Part shown: positions 36,311 through 47,256 of the stretch, piece after piece
Layout: each line of letters starts with the position of its first letter
Numbering within the stretch: position 1 is the stretch's first letter
Origin: Halomonas salinarum
GTDB lineage: Bacteria > Pseudomonadota > Gammaproteobacteria > Pseudomonadales > Halomonadaceae
Assembly: GCF_012062845.1 (NCBI RefSeq)
Contig: NZ_WWNB01000003.1
Span: 124,001 to 188,000, forward strand
DNA length: 64,000 nt
Direction: 5' to 3'
Program-made: the position numbers and the translations under genes
Notes under the pieces: model-generated
Told to the model about the DNA's origin: nothing
Database searches by the model: none
The model's input: only the letters and a program-made list of their open reading frames with translations

Positions 36311-37690
36311 TCACTTGTTGAGTTCTTCGCCCGGCAAGACCGGCTTGCCATCGAAGTAATCCTTGGTCAACTTGAAGACAACCGGCGACAACAGTGCCAG
36401 CGCGATCAGGTTGGGGAAGGCCATCATGGCATTGAATACACTGGCCATCAGCCACACGAAGTCCAGCGGCGCCACGGCACCGGCAAGAATCGCAAGAATG
36501 TAGACGACGCGATACGGCTTGATGGCGCGGACACCGAACAGAAACTCGATGCACTTTTCGCCGTAGAAGGCCCAACCGAGGATGGTGGTGAAGGCAAACA
36601 CGGCCAGCGCAAAGGACACAATGTACTGCCCAATGCCCGGCAGGGATTCATCAAATGCCAGGGATGTCAGGGCAGCGCCTGTCTCGCCACTGGTCCACTG
36701 TGTGGACGTCAGGATGGCCAGTGCCGTGATCGAGCACACCACAATGGTATCCAGGAAGGTACCAAGCATGGCGATAAGCCCCTGACGCACCGGGTTCTTG
36801 GTCTGTGCCGCCGCATGCGCGATCGGTGCACTACCAAGACCTGCCTCATTGGAAAAGACACCACGCGCCACGCCAAACTGGATGGCCTTGGCGACGGCTG
36901 CACCAGCAAAACCGCCAGCCGCCGAAATCGGCGAGAAGGCATATCCAAAGATCATGCCTAAAGCACCACCAATGGCATCGGCGTTGATAATCAGCACCAC
37001 AATGCCGGTAAGGATATAAGCAACTGCCATGATCGGGACCAGCTTGCCAGCCACCTTGGCGATACGGCGGATACCGCCGAGGATCACCGCACCGGCCAAC
37101 ACCATGATCACCACACCGGTGATCCAGTACGGCAGACCCAGTGACTCATTGAGACCCGCTGCCACCGAATTGGATTGCACGGTGTTACCAATGCCAAAGG
37201 CCGCTACTGCACCGAAGAAGGCAAAGGCGCCCCCCAGCCAGGCCCACTTCTTGCCCAGACCATTACGGATGTAATACATCGGGCCACCGACGTGATCACC
37301 GGCTTCATCCACCTCGCGATAACGCACTGCCAGCACAGCCTCGGAAAACTTGGTGGCCATGCCGACGAGCGCCGTGATCCACATCCAGAAGACCGCACCC
37401 GGGCCGCCGAGAAAGATGGCCGTCGCCACACCGGCGATATTGCCGGTGCCGATGGTGGCTGATAGCGAGGTCATCAGGGCGTTAAATGGCGAGACTTCGC
37501 CTTCGTCCTCATCACCCTTGCCTGTTTCGCGTCCTTTCCAGAGTAGTGAGAAGCCTGTACCCAACCGACGAATCGGTATCAACCTCAAGCCCGCCTGCAG
37601 ATATAGGCCGACCCCGAGCAGCAGGACCAGCATCAGCGGCCCCCACACCACGCCTTCTATCGCTGAAAAAATACTAGTGATTGCTTCCAA
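36311..37690 (-). CDS. Alanine/glycine:cation symporter (AGCS family)
   Basis: 459 residues, about eleven membrane helices. AGCS signatures are NALMTSLSATIGTGNIAGVATAI and VFSNEAGLGSAPIAHAAAQT. It imports glycine or alanine with Na+ and would feed the glycine cleavage system encoded immediately downstream and divergently. The start is TTG at 37690, chosen because GGGAG lies seven bases upstream and the protein then begins as in the family; no ATG fits. It shares the 37691-38318 control region with gcvH. Confidence 0.93.
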   Translation of the reverse strand: MEAITSIFSAIEGVVWGPLMLVLLLGVGLYLQAGLRLIPIRRLGTGFSLLWKGRETGKGDEDEGEVSPFNALMTSLSATIGTGNIAGVATAIFLGGPGAVFWMWITALVGMATKFSEAVLAVRYREVDEAGDHVGGPMYYIRNGLGKKWAWLGGAFAFFGAVAAFGIGNTVQSNSVAAGLNESLGLPYWITGVVIMVLAGAVILGGIRRIAKVAGKLVPIMAVAYILTGIVVLIINADAIGGALGMIFGYAFSPISAAGGFAGAAVAKAIQFGVARGVFSNEAGLGSAPIAHAAAQTKNPVRQGLIAMLGTFLDTIVVCSITALAILTSTQWTSGETGAALTSLAFDESLPGIGQYIVSFALAVFAFTTILGWAFYGEKCIEFLFGVRAIKPYRVVYILAILAGAVAPLDFVWLMASVFNAMMAFPNLIALALLSPVVFKLTKDYFDGKPVLPGEELNK

Positions 37691-38318
37691 GGTTTTTCTC
37701 CCATTAATTGTTGTTAAGCACCTAGGTGCATGGCATCAGGCCTAATGGAGCGCCAGTGCACGATGATGTAGAAAGCCGATGGACGAACCAGCGACACCAT
37801 AGCGGAAGCCACCAGCCATACTCCACCTTCCAGCAGGAATTTTTTGCCATTTACGCTAAAAGCAGCATTAAGCATTACCATTTGGTCTAAAATACTAGGA
37901 TAATGGCCGTATTTTCTCTACTTTGAGGCTTTTTACCGGACACCCGCTTGCGCGATTGATTGCAGAGAAATTGTTTCTTATCAGAAACAACAGAACCTTA
38001 TAGCTGATGGGGCCCCTGAGCAAATTAACGCTGCTCACACGTTGTCATACCGCTGTCGGATGGTTTATCGCCTTACGAGAGCCGGCAACCTGCACCAGTG
38101 CACTGGGTAAGCGTAGCGCTAAGCGCATTATCATGCCGCAACGAGGGGTAATGGCTCCGCACTCCCGATAGCGGGGATGAAGCTCATCGTGAATCCGCCT
38201 AAGATGAGTCGTCGACAGCACCGATGTCGGCAAGAATGACATCCGTGGGACTCGCCAAACGCTGCAGAGGGCGTTACGATTCTCTCCACGGTAAATCTTT
38301 TTCTTATAGGAAAATGCG
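37691..38318. other. Control region between divergent glycine operons
   Basis: 628 bases between the symporter-gcvT and gcvH-gcvP units. A 20-base dyad at 37971-37990 and a 12-base palindrome at 38095-38106 are the clearest structures. I looked for the glycine riboswitch core on both strands and did not find it. No gene is visible; a short minus-strand frame around 37750-37820 has no ribosome site. Confidence 0.55.
37971..37990. promoter_or_regulatory. Operator-like dyad in the glycine control region
   Basis: TTGTTTCT and AGAAACAA are perfect inverted arms with four bases between, in AT-rich DNA about midway between two operons for the same pathway. Suitable for a dimeric regulator; the protein is unknown. 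Confidence 0.45.
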
Positions 38319-38714
38319 ATGAGTACTATCCCTGCTAATCTGCGCTACACCGAAAGCCATGAGTGGATCCTGGATAACGGAGATGGAACCGTCACCATCG
38401 GCATCACCGACCACGCTCAGGAATCCCTGGGTGATGTGGTCTTTGTGGACCTTCCTGAGGTCGGTCAAATGCTCGAATCCGGCGAAGAATTCGGGGTCAT
38501 CGAATCAGTCAAGGCTGCCTCCGACCTGTATGCACCGCTAGCGGGTGAGGTAGTTGAGGTCAATGAGACGCTCGAAGACTCACCGGAGACCGTCAACGAA
38601 GCGCCCTATGGGGGCGGCTGGATCGCCAAGCTCAAGCTTGCGGATGTAACCGCGCTGGATAAGCTGCTCGACGCTGACGCCTACACCAAGGTCGCCGAAG
38701 CCGACCAAGACTAA
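38319..38714 (+). CDS. gcvH: Glycine cleavage H protein
   Basis: 131-residue lipoyl carrier shuttling the aminomethyl group between GcvP, GcvT and the L protein. The lipoylation site is the lysine in [35 protein letters not shown] is the family N-terminal motif. AGGA lies nine bases before the ATG. gcvP follows after 106 bases with a stem-loop in the gap. Confidence 0.98.
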   Translation: MSTIPANLRYTESHEWILDNGDGTVTIGITDHAQESLGDVVFVDLPEVGQMLESGEEFGVIESVKAASDLYAPLAGEVVEVNETLEDSPETVNEAPYGGGWIAKLKLADVTALDKLLDADAYTKVAEADQD

Positions 38715-38725
38715 CCCAATCCCTG

Positions 38726-38749
38726 ACGCGGGCACCCACTCGCCCGCGT
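38726..38749 (+). other. Intercistronic stem-loop between gcvH and gcvP
   Basis: ACGCGGGC and GCCCGCGT pair perfectly over eight bases and are followed by TCTCTTT, terminator-like but with a broken T-run. It could lower gcvP expression relative to gcvH. Confidence 0.5.
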
Positions 38750-38820
38750 TCTCTTTGCGACGGCCCGCTCGCGTCACTGCCCGCTTGGCCACATCGTTCG
38801 AACAACCGCATAGGTGTTTC

Positions 38821-41715
<2,895 letters not shown>

Positions 41716-41736
41716 TCGACATAAGGCGCTGCATGC

Positions 41737-41769
41737 AAAAGGCCCTGGCAATCACTGCCGGGGCCTTTT
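41737..41769 (+). terminator. Intrinsic terminator of gcvH-gcvP
   Basis: AAAAGGCCCTGGCA and TGCCGGGGCCTTTT pair with one wobble over a five-base loop and end in TTTT. 22 bases past the gcvP stop. Confidence 0.88.
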
Positions 41770-41947
41770 CATTTGCGGCTGTTGTTGGTGAAGACCTTCA
41801 GCGTGCCCACTGTGCGGATGGTCACACGCACTAAGGCAGCTGACAGCTTTGATAACTGCTCAGGACTGACCGCGTTCGGTATTCAGCCTTGATTCAGCTT
41901 GATAGCTTATAGAGGGGACTATGCCCGTACACGATGGAGCTATCGAT

Positions 41948-42445
41948 ATGCGTAAACTTATCCTAACAACGGCCCTAACCCTTGCCTCTGCCGCAGCGCT
42001 AGCCAGCGGTGAACATGGCAGTGGGCATAATACTCAGGTGGATCGCACCATCAGCTTCGAAGCCGGTGACATGTGGTTCTCGCCTGATGAACTGGATATC
42101 ACGCCAGGGAGCACGGTGAAGTTTGAAGTGACCAACATCGGCAAACTTGAACATGAATTCGTGATTGGCACCGCCGCCGCTCAGGAGCAACACCGCGAAA
42201 TAATGCGGGAGATGGCATCGGGAAGCGGCCACGACATGTCGAGTGGGCATCATGGGGAAGGCCACGACATGTCGGCTGGCCATCATGGTGAAGGCCATGG
42301 CATGCCTTCCATAACCATCGCCCCAGGCGAGACCGCCACGCTGGTATGGACCGCCCCGCAGAACACCGATAAGCTCGAATTCGCCTGCAATATACCCGGC
42401 CATTACGAGTCAGGCATGAGCGGAAGCATCAACCTCAAAGGATGA
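41948..42445 (+). CDS. Secreted cupredoxin with His/Met-rich insertion
   Basis: 165 residues. A signal peptide of about 20 residues (MRKLILTTALTLASAAALAS) directs it to the periplasm. The cupredoxin fold is shown by the copper ligands H69 (LEHEFVIG), C147, H152 and M157 (ACNIPGHYESGM). Between strands it carries a tandem repeat, HDMSSGHHGEG (95-105) and HDMSAGHHGEG (106-116), that could bind extra copper. It resembles CopI/plastocyanin-like copper-tolerance proteins. GGAG lies eight bases before the ATG at 41948. Isolated gene; no copper ATPase nearby. Confidence 0.88.
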   Translation: MRKLILTTALTLASAAALASGEHGSGHNTQVDRTISFEAGDMWFSPDELDITPGSTVKFEVTNIGKLEHEFVIGTAAAQEQHREIMREMASGSGHDMSSGHHGEGHDMSAGHHGEGHGMPSITIAPGETATLVWTAPQNTDKLEFACNIPGHYESGMSGSINLKG

Positions 42446-42507
42446 AGGAAGGAAGCTTTCGCTGGTCGAGGATGATGACCTGCTGGCTGTAGGGCTGTCA
42501 TCTCAAG

Positions 42508-43431
42508 TCAGCTATGGCTATCGAAATGGGGTTCTTCAGGATAGCCATATAGGGTGTGACGGCGCTGCTCGAGAAATTCATCGAGCAGACGCGTATAGCG
42601 TCGAGGTGTCTCGACACCGGCAGGGGTCAACAGGTGAAAAGCCTCATACACCGGCTGTGGCAGCGGCAACTCTTTCACTTGACGCTGCCAGGGCGACGTC
42701 TCGAGCACCGGGCGCGATACCACGCTGAACCCCAGGCCTCGCGCCACGGCGTCCATGACCATCGACACCTCATTGGTGTAGCCCTGACGCGGAAAGCGGC
42801 TCATCGAGCGAAATTCACCGGGGAAATTGGCCCGCAATAGCTGAGTGGCATGATGGACGCCATCGGCGTAATTCATGAACCCAAGTGCCGCCAGGTCGGT
42901 CAGGGTCGTGCCCGTGAAGTCTGCCGGGACGACAAGGCAAAGCGGCTCCTGATGCCAGGGTGCGTAATGAAGCTCAGGATGCCGGCTGACTTCCGTCACG
43001 ATTCCCACATCATATCGCCCCGCCATCACATCCTCGGTGATCGCACCATTGAAGCCAAAGCTGTAGCTTACCGTCAGCCCCGAATGCATCTGCTGGTACC
43101 CGAGAATGAAGGGGTACAGCATCATGCCCACGCTGGCAGGCGACGCGATGCGACAGTCGCCGCTGTCGAGAGATTCGTTATCCAGTGAGTGCCGAAAGTG
43201 TTCGTGCTCGGCGAACAGTTTGATCGCGTAATCATAGGCCCGTCGCCCGCTCTCCGTCAGGGTAAAGCGACGCCCTTGACGAAGCAGCAATGACCTCTGC
43301 AGGTATTCCTCCAGCTTGCGTATATGCTGGCTCACGCCTGGCTGCGTCATGTCCAAACGACGGGCCGTCTGCGTGAAGCTGCCGGTTTCGACAAGCGTAA
43401 TGAAGGTGCGGAAATACTGGGCATTGAACAT
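42508..43431 (-). CDS. LysR-family transcriptional regulator
   Basis: 307 residues; DNA-binding domain MFNAQYFRTFITLVETGSFT with TQPGVSQHIRKLEEYLQRSLL, then a substrate-binding domain. No divergently transcribed metabolic gene adjoins it (its upstream neighbour is the YfcL-like gene, divergent, 141 bases away), so its target is not indicated. A GTG five codons upstream is a possible alternative start. Neither start has a strong ribosome site. Confidence 0.9.
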   Translation of the reverse strand: MFNAQYFRTFITLVETGSFTQTARRLDMTQPGVSQHIRKLEEYLQRSLLLRQGRRFTLTESGRRAYDYAIKLFAEHEHFRHSLDNESLDSGDCRIASPASVGMMLYPFILGYQQMHSGLTVSYSFGFNGAITEDVMAGRYDVGIVTEVSRHPELHYAPWHQEPLCLVVPADFTGTTLTDLAALGFMNYADGVHHATQLLRANFPGEFRSMSRFPRQGYTNEVSMVMDAVARGLGFSVVSRPVLETSPWQRQVKELPLPQPVYEAFHLLTPAGVETPRRYTRLLDEFLEQRRHTLYGYPEEPHFDSHS

Positions 43432-43572
43432 GTTGCAGCGACGCACTCTATTACGGATCAGGAAGAGATTATGGATGCTGATTTTACCAGATCCGCATCC
43501 ATCCCGCAGCGCTGCGGGGGGCTTGGTGACGTGTTAGCATCGCAAGGCAAAGCCAACGGAGAATTTAGCCTC

Positions 43573-43863
43573 ATGTCCGACCCTCTCGCCCGGCGTGCCG
43601 ACGCCATTCATCACGCCTTGCTGGGCATGGAACGCCAGGCCAGCGACGAACAGCTCTTTCCGCTGGGCTACCTGATTCCACAGATTCCCCTGGTCATGGA
43701 AATGGTGGAATATGATCCGGAGGAGGTGCTGGCTGAGGACTTCGACGCCATTTTCCATGAGTGGCTGGAAAGTACCTTTAGCCAGGATGCCATGAGCGCC
43801 AACGATCAGGACGAGATTCGTCGCCTGCTGGCACACGCCTGTGCCCAGGCCGACGCGGCATAA
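43573..43863 (+). CDS. YfcL family protein
   Basis: 96-residue acidic, probably helical cytosolic protein. ALLGMERQASDEQLFPLGYLIPQI lines up with E. coli YfcL ([21 protein letters not shown]), a family of unknown function found in gammaproteobacteria. GGAG lies eleven bases before the ATG at 43573; the frame is open further upstream but overlaps the LysR promoter. It is followed after 14 bases by ppnN, an association that suggests cotranscription. Confidence 0.75.
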   Translation: MSDPLARRADAIHHALLGMERQASDEQLFPLGYLIPQIPLVMEMVEYDPEEVLAEDFDAIFHEWLESTFSQDAMSANDQDEIRRLLAHACAQADAA

Positions 43864-43877
43864 TAAGGAAACCGCCC

Positions 43878-45242
43878 ATGCCCCAGACCATTTCCACGAC
43901 ACTATCCCCCGAGGGCAGCCTCGAGGTCCTGTCACAACACGAAGTCAATCGCTTGCGCGATACCTCGACATCAGGTCTGCATGACCTACTGCGCCGGTGT
44001 GCCTTGGCCGTTCTCAACAGCGATAGCATGACCGACGATGGACTCGCCGTCATGGAAGCCTATCGTGATTTCGATATCGAGGTGCTGCAGGAGGATCGCG
44101 GCCTGCGCCTCAAGATCAGCAATGCCCCCATCGAGGCCTTTGTTGACGGCAAGATGATCCGCGGTATTCGCGAACTGTTGTCTTCGGTCGTTCGGGACGT
44201 CGTTTACGTCTATAACGAGATCCAGACACATCCGCGCTTCGATCTGAGTTCCGGTGAAGGGACCACCAACGCTGTGTTCCATATCCTGCGCAAAGCCGGC
44301 GCCCTCAAGCCCTCGCTGGATCCTAGCCTGGTCGTGTGCTGGGGAGGCCATTCGATCTCCCGTGAGGAGTATGACTACACCAAAGGGGTCGGCTACCACC
44401 TGGGGCTGCGCGAACTGGATATCTGCACCGGATGCGGACCAGGGGCCATGAAGGGACCGATGAAGGGCGCCAACGTGGCCCACGTCAAGCAACGCCGGTC
44501 ACAAGGGCGGTACCTGGGCATATCGGAGCCAGGCATCATTGCAGCCGAGTCACCGAACCCGATCGTCAATGAACTGATCATCATGCCGGACATTGAGAAG
44601 CGCCTGGAGGCCTTCGTGCGTGTCGGCCACGGCATCGTGATTTTCCCCGGAGGGGTCGGCACTGCCGAGGAGATCCTCTATCTGCTGGGTATACTGCTGC
44701 ACCCAGCCAATAGGGATATCCCTTTCCCGGTCATCTTTACCGGCCCCGCCAGCAGCGCAGACTACTTCAAGCGCATCGACGAATTTTTGGCCTACACCCT
44801 CGGCGAATCAGCTCGCGAACGCTATCGCATCATCATCGATGATCCCACTAGCGTCGCCAAGGCCATGCGGATGGGGGTCGATGAGGTCACGGAATTCCGG
44901 CGGGCCCATCAGGATGCTTTCTACTACAACTGGCGCCTGAACATCGACCGCAACTTCCAGGAACCCTTCGAAGCGAATCACGAGGGCATGGCCGGGCTTG
45001 CCCTGCACCGCAATCAGCCGATCCATGAACTCGCCGCCAACCTGCGTCGTGCTTTCTCGGGTATCGTCGCTGGCAACGTCAAGGAACCCGGCATTCGCGC
45101 CATCGAGGCCCACGGTCCCTTCCGCCTGCATGCCGAGCCCGACCTGATGGCGCGACTGGATGAGCTGCTGACCTCATTCGTCGAGCAGGGACGCATGAAG
45201 CTACCCGGAAGCCATTACGAGCCTTGCTATACCCTGGGCTGA
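43878..45242 (+). CDS. ppnN: Pyrimidine/purine nucleotide 5'-monophosphate nucleosidase
   Basis: 454 residues, identical in length to E. coli PpnN (YgdH), which hydrolyses nucleoside monophosphates to base and ribose 5-phosphate and is stimulated by (p)ppGpp. Highly conserved blocks: ELDICTGCGPGAMKGPMKGA, NPIVNELIIMPDIEKRLEAFVR, IVIFPGGVGTAEEILYLLGIL (the LOG-type GGxGTxxE motif) and the C-terminal AFSGIVAGNVKEPGIRAIE. Ribosome site AAGGAA upstream. Ends before a strong bidirectional terminator. Confidence 0.97.
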   Translation: MPQTISTTLSPEGSLEVLSQHEVNRLRDTSTSGLHDLLRRCALAVLNSDSMTDDGLAVMEAYRDFDIEVLQEDRGLRLKISNAPIEAFVDGKMIRGIRELLSSVVRDVVYVYNEIQTHPRFDLSSGEGTTNAVFHILRKAGALKPSLDPSLVVCWGGHSISREEYDYTKGVGYHLGLRELDICTGCGPGAMKGPMKGANVAHVKQRRSQGRYLGISEPGIIAAESPNPIVNELIIMPDIEKRLEAFVRVGHGIVIFPGGVGTAEEILYLLGILLHPANRDIPFPVIFTGPASSADYFKRIDEFLAYTLGESARERYRIIIDDPTSVAKAMRMGVDEVTEFRRAHQDAFYYNWRLNIDRNFQEPFEANHEGMAGLALHRNQPIHELAANLRRAFSGIVAGNVKEPGIRAIEAHGPFRLHAEPDLMARLDELLTSFVEQGRMKLPGSHYEPCYTLG

Positions 45243-45334
45243 ACGGCACCGGCTCCTTCAGAAGGCTCTCAGGTCAGGATGTAACGGGCATGGCGGCAAT
45301 GATGGGATAAGAGACGGACCTGAGACACTGACCG

Positions 45335-45366
45335 AAAAAGGGGCTCGCTTAGCGAGCCCCTTTTTT
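45335..45366. terminator. Bidirectional intrinsic terminator after ppnN
   Basis: AAAAAGGGGCTCGC and GCGAGCCCCTTTTT pair around a TTA loop, with T-runs on both strands. Confidence 0.93.
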
Positions 45367-45395
45367 CGTTTGATGCATCAACCAACTGTCGTCTT

Positions 45396-45542
45396 CTAGG
45401 CTTTGCCTGAAAAGTCGCCGAACGAAGGATAGACAAGGCAAAAATCAGCGAAAAAGCGGAGTTTACAGGCCGTAAATGAGAATTTTGAGCTGATTTTTAA
45501 CGCCGTATAGCCGAGCGCAGGCACGTTTCAGGCATGGCCTAG
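45396..45542. repeat. 147-base symmetric palindromic repeat element
   Basis: Three sets of inverted arms share one exact centre at 45469: outer 17-base arms 45396-45412 and 45526-45542 (two mismatches), middle arms AAAAATCAGC at 45440-45449 and GCTGATTTTT at 45489-45498, and inner arms TTTAC at 45462-45466 and GTAAA at 45472-45476. There is no coding content. Similar sequences (GGATAGACAAGGCAAAAATC, TTTTTAACGCCGTATAGCCG) are in my recollection dispersed in other marine gammaproteobacterial genomes. Lies between ppnN and a convergent hypothetical gene. Confidence 0.8.
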
Positions 45543-45552
45543 TGACAGCCCA

Positions 45553-45930
45553 TCACTTGACCTCTGATCCAGGACGATGCCAAAGCAGGCCCACCACGTG
45601 GATAAGGAGTCCAAGAGCCGTGCCATGTGCAAGCAGCAGGACACCATCAATTCCCCCGAGACTGACCGCCTGCCAGAACGCCATCAGCAGCCCCCCCCCC
45701 AGCAGACATGCCACTAGCCGCTTGGAAAGGCCTGGTAGCTGGCGGCGCGCCTCTACGTCGAGAAGCCGCCAATGAAGGCCGGCGGCGATTGCCACCGCTG
45801 CAGCAGCCATTATCAGGAGCGTAAGACGTGTGTCATGGCCTTCGAGAAGATAGCGCGGCACGCTTGAGAGCATGACGATCTCAAGCCCCGCCATCACACT
45901 GAGCCTTTCAGGGGTCGCTGAGACCTTCAT
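45553..45930 (-). CDS. Hypothetical membrane protein
   Basis: 125 residues with three to four hydrophobic segments (about 12-28, 37-53, 72-88 and 96-113) and short charged ends. I recognise no family. Its ATG overlaps the stop of the flavodoxin gene by four bases (ATGA), so the two are translationally coupled; a role linked to that flavodoxin is possible but unproven. It ends 10 bases from the palindromic repeat. Confidence 0.7.
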   Translation of the reverse strand: MKVSATPERLSVMAGLEIVMLSSVPRYLLEGHDTRLTLLIMAAAAVAIAAGLHWRLLDVEARRQLPGLSKRLVACLLGGGLLMAFWQAVSLGGIDGVLLLAHGTALGLLIHVVGLLWHRPGSEVK

Positions 45931-46394
45931 TCAGACACCGCAAGCTGCTGCGACTCAATCCACTCCTCAGCCCAGGGCAAGGCTGCATCATCCGCCATGA
46001 ACGTTTCCATGGCATCGACTTCAAGCCGCTCACCCAGGCGCTGAGCACCGTATTCCGACAGCAACGCATCCAGTGACCTGCCAGCACCGCAGAAGCTATC
46101 GACATAGGAGCTATCGCCGAGGGCCACCAAACCATAGTTTAAAGCTGACAGATCGGCGCCCTGCTCTTGCAGTGCTCGTGCAAAAGCCATGAAGTTACCC
46201 GGATAGTCGCCGGAGCCCGTGGTCGACACACAGAACAGCGCCAGATCAGTCGGCGACCCGGTAAGGTCCTCGAGGGTTGGCTGATCATAGATCGCAACCT
46301 CGTAACCGGCCTGCTCGAATAACGGCTTAACTTGCTCAGCGACGTCGAGGGCGCCGCCATACATGGTGCCAACGAAAATCTTCAGCATGGACAT
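45927..46394 (-). CDS. Flavodoxin (MioC-like)
   Basis: 155-residue FMN-binding electron carrier. VGTMYGGALDVAEQV is a variant of the phosphate-binding loop (T/S-x-T-G/Y-x-T/A), CVSTTGSGDYPGNFMAFARAL the 50s/60s loop and YGLVALGDSSYVDSFCGAGRSLD the isoalloxazine 90s loop. Resembles MioC and the flavodoxin domain of sulfite reductase. ATGs at 46394 and 46388 are both possible; neither has a clear ribosome site. First of a two-gene unit. Confidence 0.87.
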   Translation of the reverse strand: MSMLKIFVGTMYGGALDVAEQVKPLFEQAGYEVAIYDQPTLEDLTGSPTDLALFCVSTTGSGDYPGNFMAFARALQEQGADLSALNYGLVALGDSSYVDSFCGAGRSLDALLSEYGAQRLGERLEVDAMETFMADDAALPWAEEWIESQQLAVSE

Positions 46395-46540
46395 GGATCA
46401 GCTTTGCTTGAGAAATTTACTCGGATATTACCATAGTCGCTGCGAGAGCCGAATCCCTACCGCTACGCATTGATCAGCGAGCAATATCGACTTACGTTCG
46501 GCGAGGTTATACTCGGCCTTTTGACTAACCGGGAGACAAG

Positions 46541-46747
46541 ATGCAACAGACCTTCGAGGCTTGGATCACCCCCATCATGATCGGCGGGCTAATCCTCTTC
46601 ATGTGTTTCATCATCTGGGACTTGGCCCGCAAGTCAAAGGCCGGAAAATTCGGCACCATCATGCTGTTCATCGTGCTCGGGGCGGGGATATTGGGCTATG
46701 TCCTCAAGGTCATCATCACCTATGTGATGGAAAGCGGCGGCGTATAG
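46541..46747 (+). CDS. DUF2788 family membrane protein
   Basis: 68 residues with two transmembrane helices (about 10-28 and 38-60) joined by a basic loop LARKSKAGKFGTIM, the DUF2788 signature. Function unknown. GGGAG lies five bases before the ATG. Single gene ended by a strong terminator. Confidence 0.85.
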   Translation: MQQTFEAWITPIMIGGLILFMCFIIWDLARKSKAGKFGTIMLFIVLGAGILGYVLKVIITYVMESGGV

Positions 46748-46825
46748 ACGCTTTCGCACGGAACCCAGACGAGCGTCTTGATAGGCGGCATGGAGCGACA
46801 CTGCCCACACCCATTCGCCAAACGC

Positions 46826-46861
46826 AAAAAAAGGCGCCACCCGATAGGTGACGCCTTTTTT
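46826..46861. terminator. Bidirectional terminator between DUF2788 and ihfA
   Basis: AAAAAGGCG and CGCCTTTTT enclose an inner CACC/GGTG stem; T-runs on both strands. It lies between the convergent DUF2788 and ihfA genes and probably serves both. Confidence 0.9.
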
Positions 46862-46884
46862 ATATTGCAATCGCTACCTTGCGC

Positions 46885-47190
46885 TTAACACGTCAACGGA
46901 CCTTGAAAATCCTCGACTTGGGCCTTGAGCTTCTGCCCTGGCCGGAAGGTCACAACACGACGGGCTGAAATCGGAATTTCCTCTCCCGTCTTGGGGTTCC
47001 GTCCCGGCCGTTCGCGCTTGTCACGCAGATCGAAGTTACCGAAACCGGACAACTTGACCTGTTCGTTCTCGCGTAAACAGCCACGAATTTCTTCGAAGAA
47101 GGCCTCTACCATCGACTTCGCATCACGCTTGGACAAGCCAAGTTCTGTGTGCAAGTGTTCGGCCAGCTCTGCCTTGGTCAACGCACCCAT
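46885..47190 (-). CDS. ihfA: Integration host factor alpha subunit
   Basis: 101-residue nucleoid protein that bends DNA as a heterodimer with Ihf[23 protein letters not shown] and [35 protein letters not shown] are diagnostic; the intercalating proline is in GRNPKTGE. The second ATG (47190) is chosen since AGGGA lies six bases before it and touches the first ATG (47196). It follows pheT, as in most gammaproteobacteria. Confidence 0.97.
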   Translation of the reverse strand: MGALTKAELAEHLHTELGLSKRDAKSMVEAFFEEIRGCLRENEQVKLSGFGNFDLRDKRERPGRNPKTGEEIPISARRVVTFRPGQKLKAQVEDFQGPLTC

Positions 47191-47256
47191 GGTCATTCCC
47201 TCGTACAGGATGGCAGCGTCGCCTTCTTCCGAGTCAAGGCTTGGTAGCCTCTTGGA

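Noticed and set aside
37691..38318. Possible glycine riboswitch
   Set aside because: The conserved aptamer core could not be found on either strand by eye.
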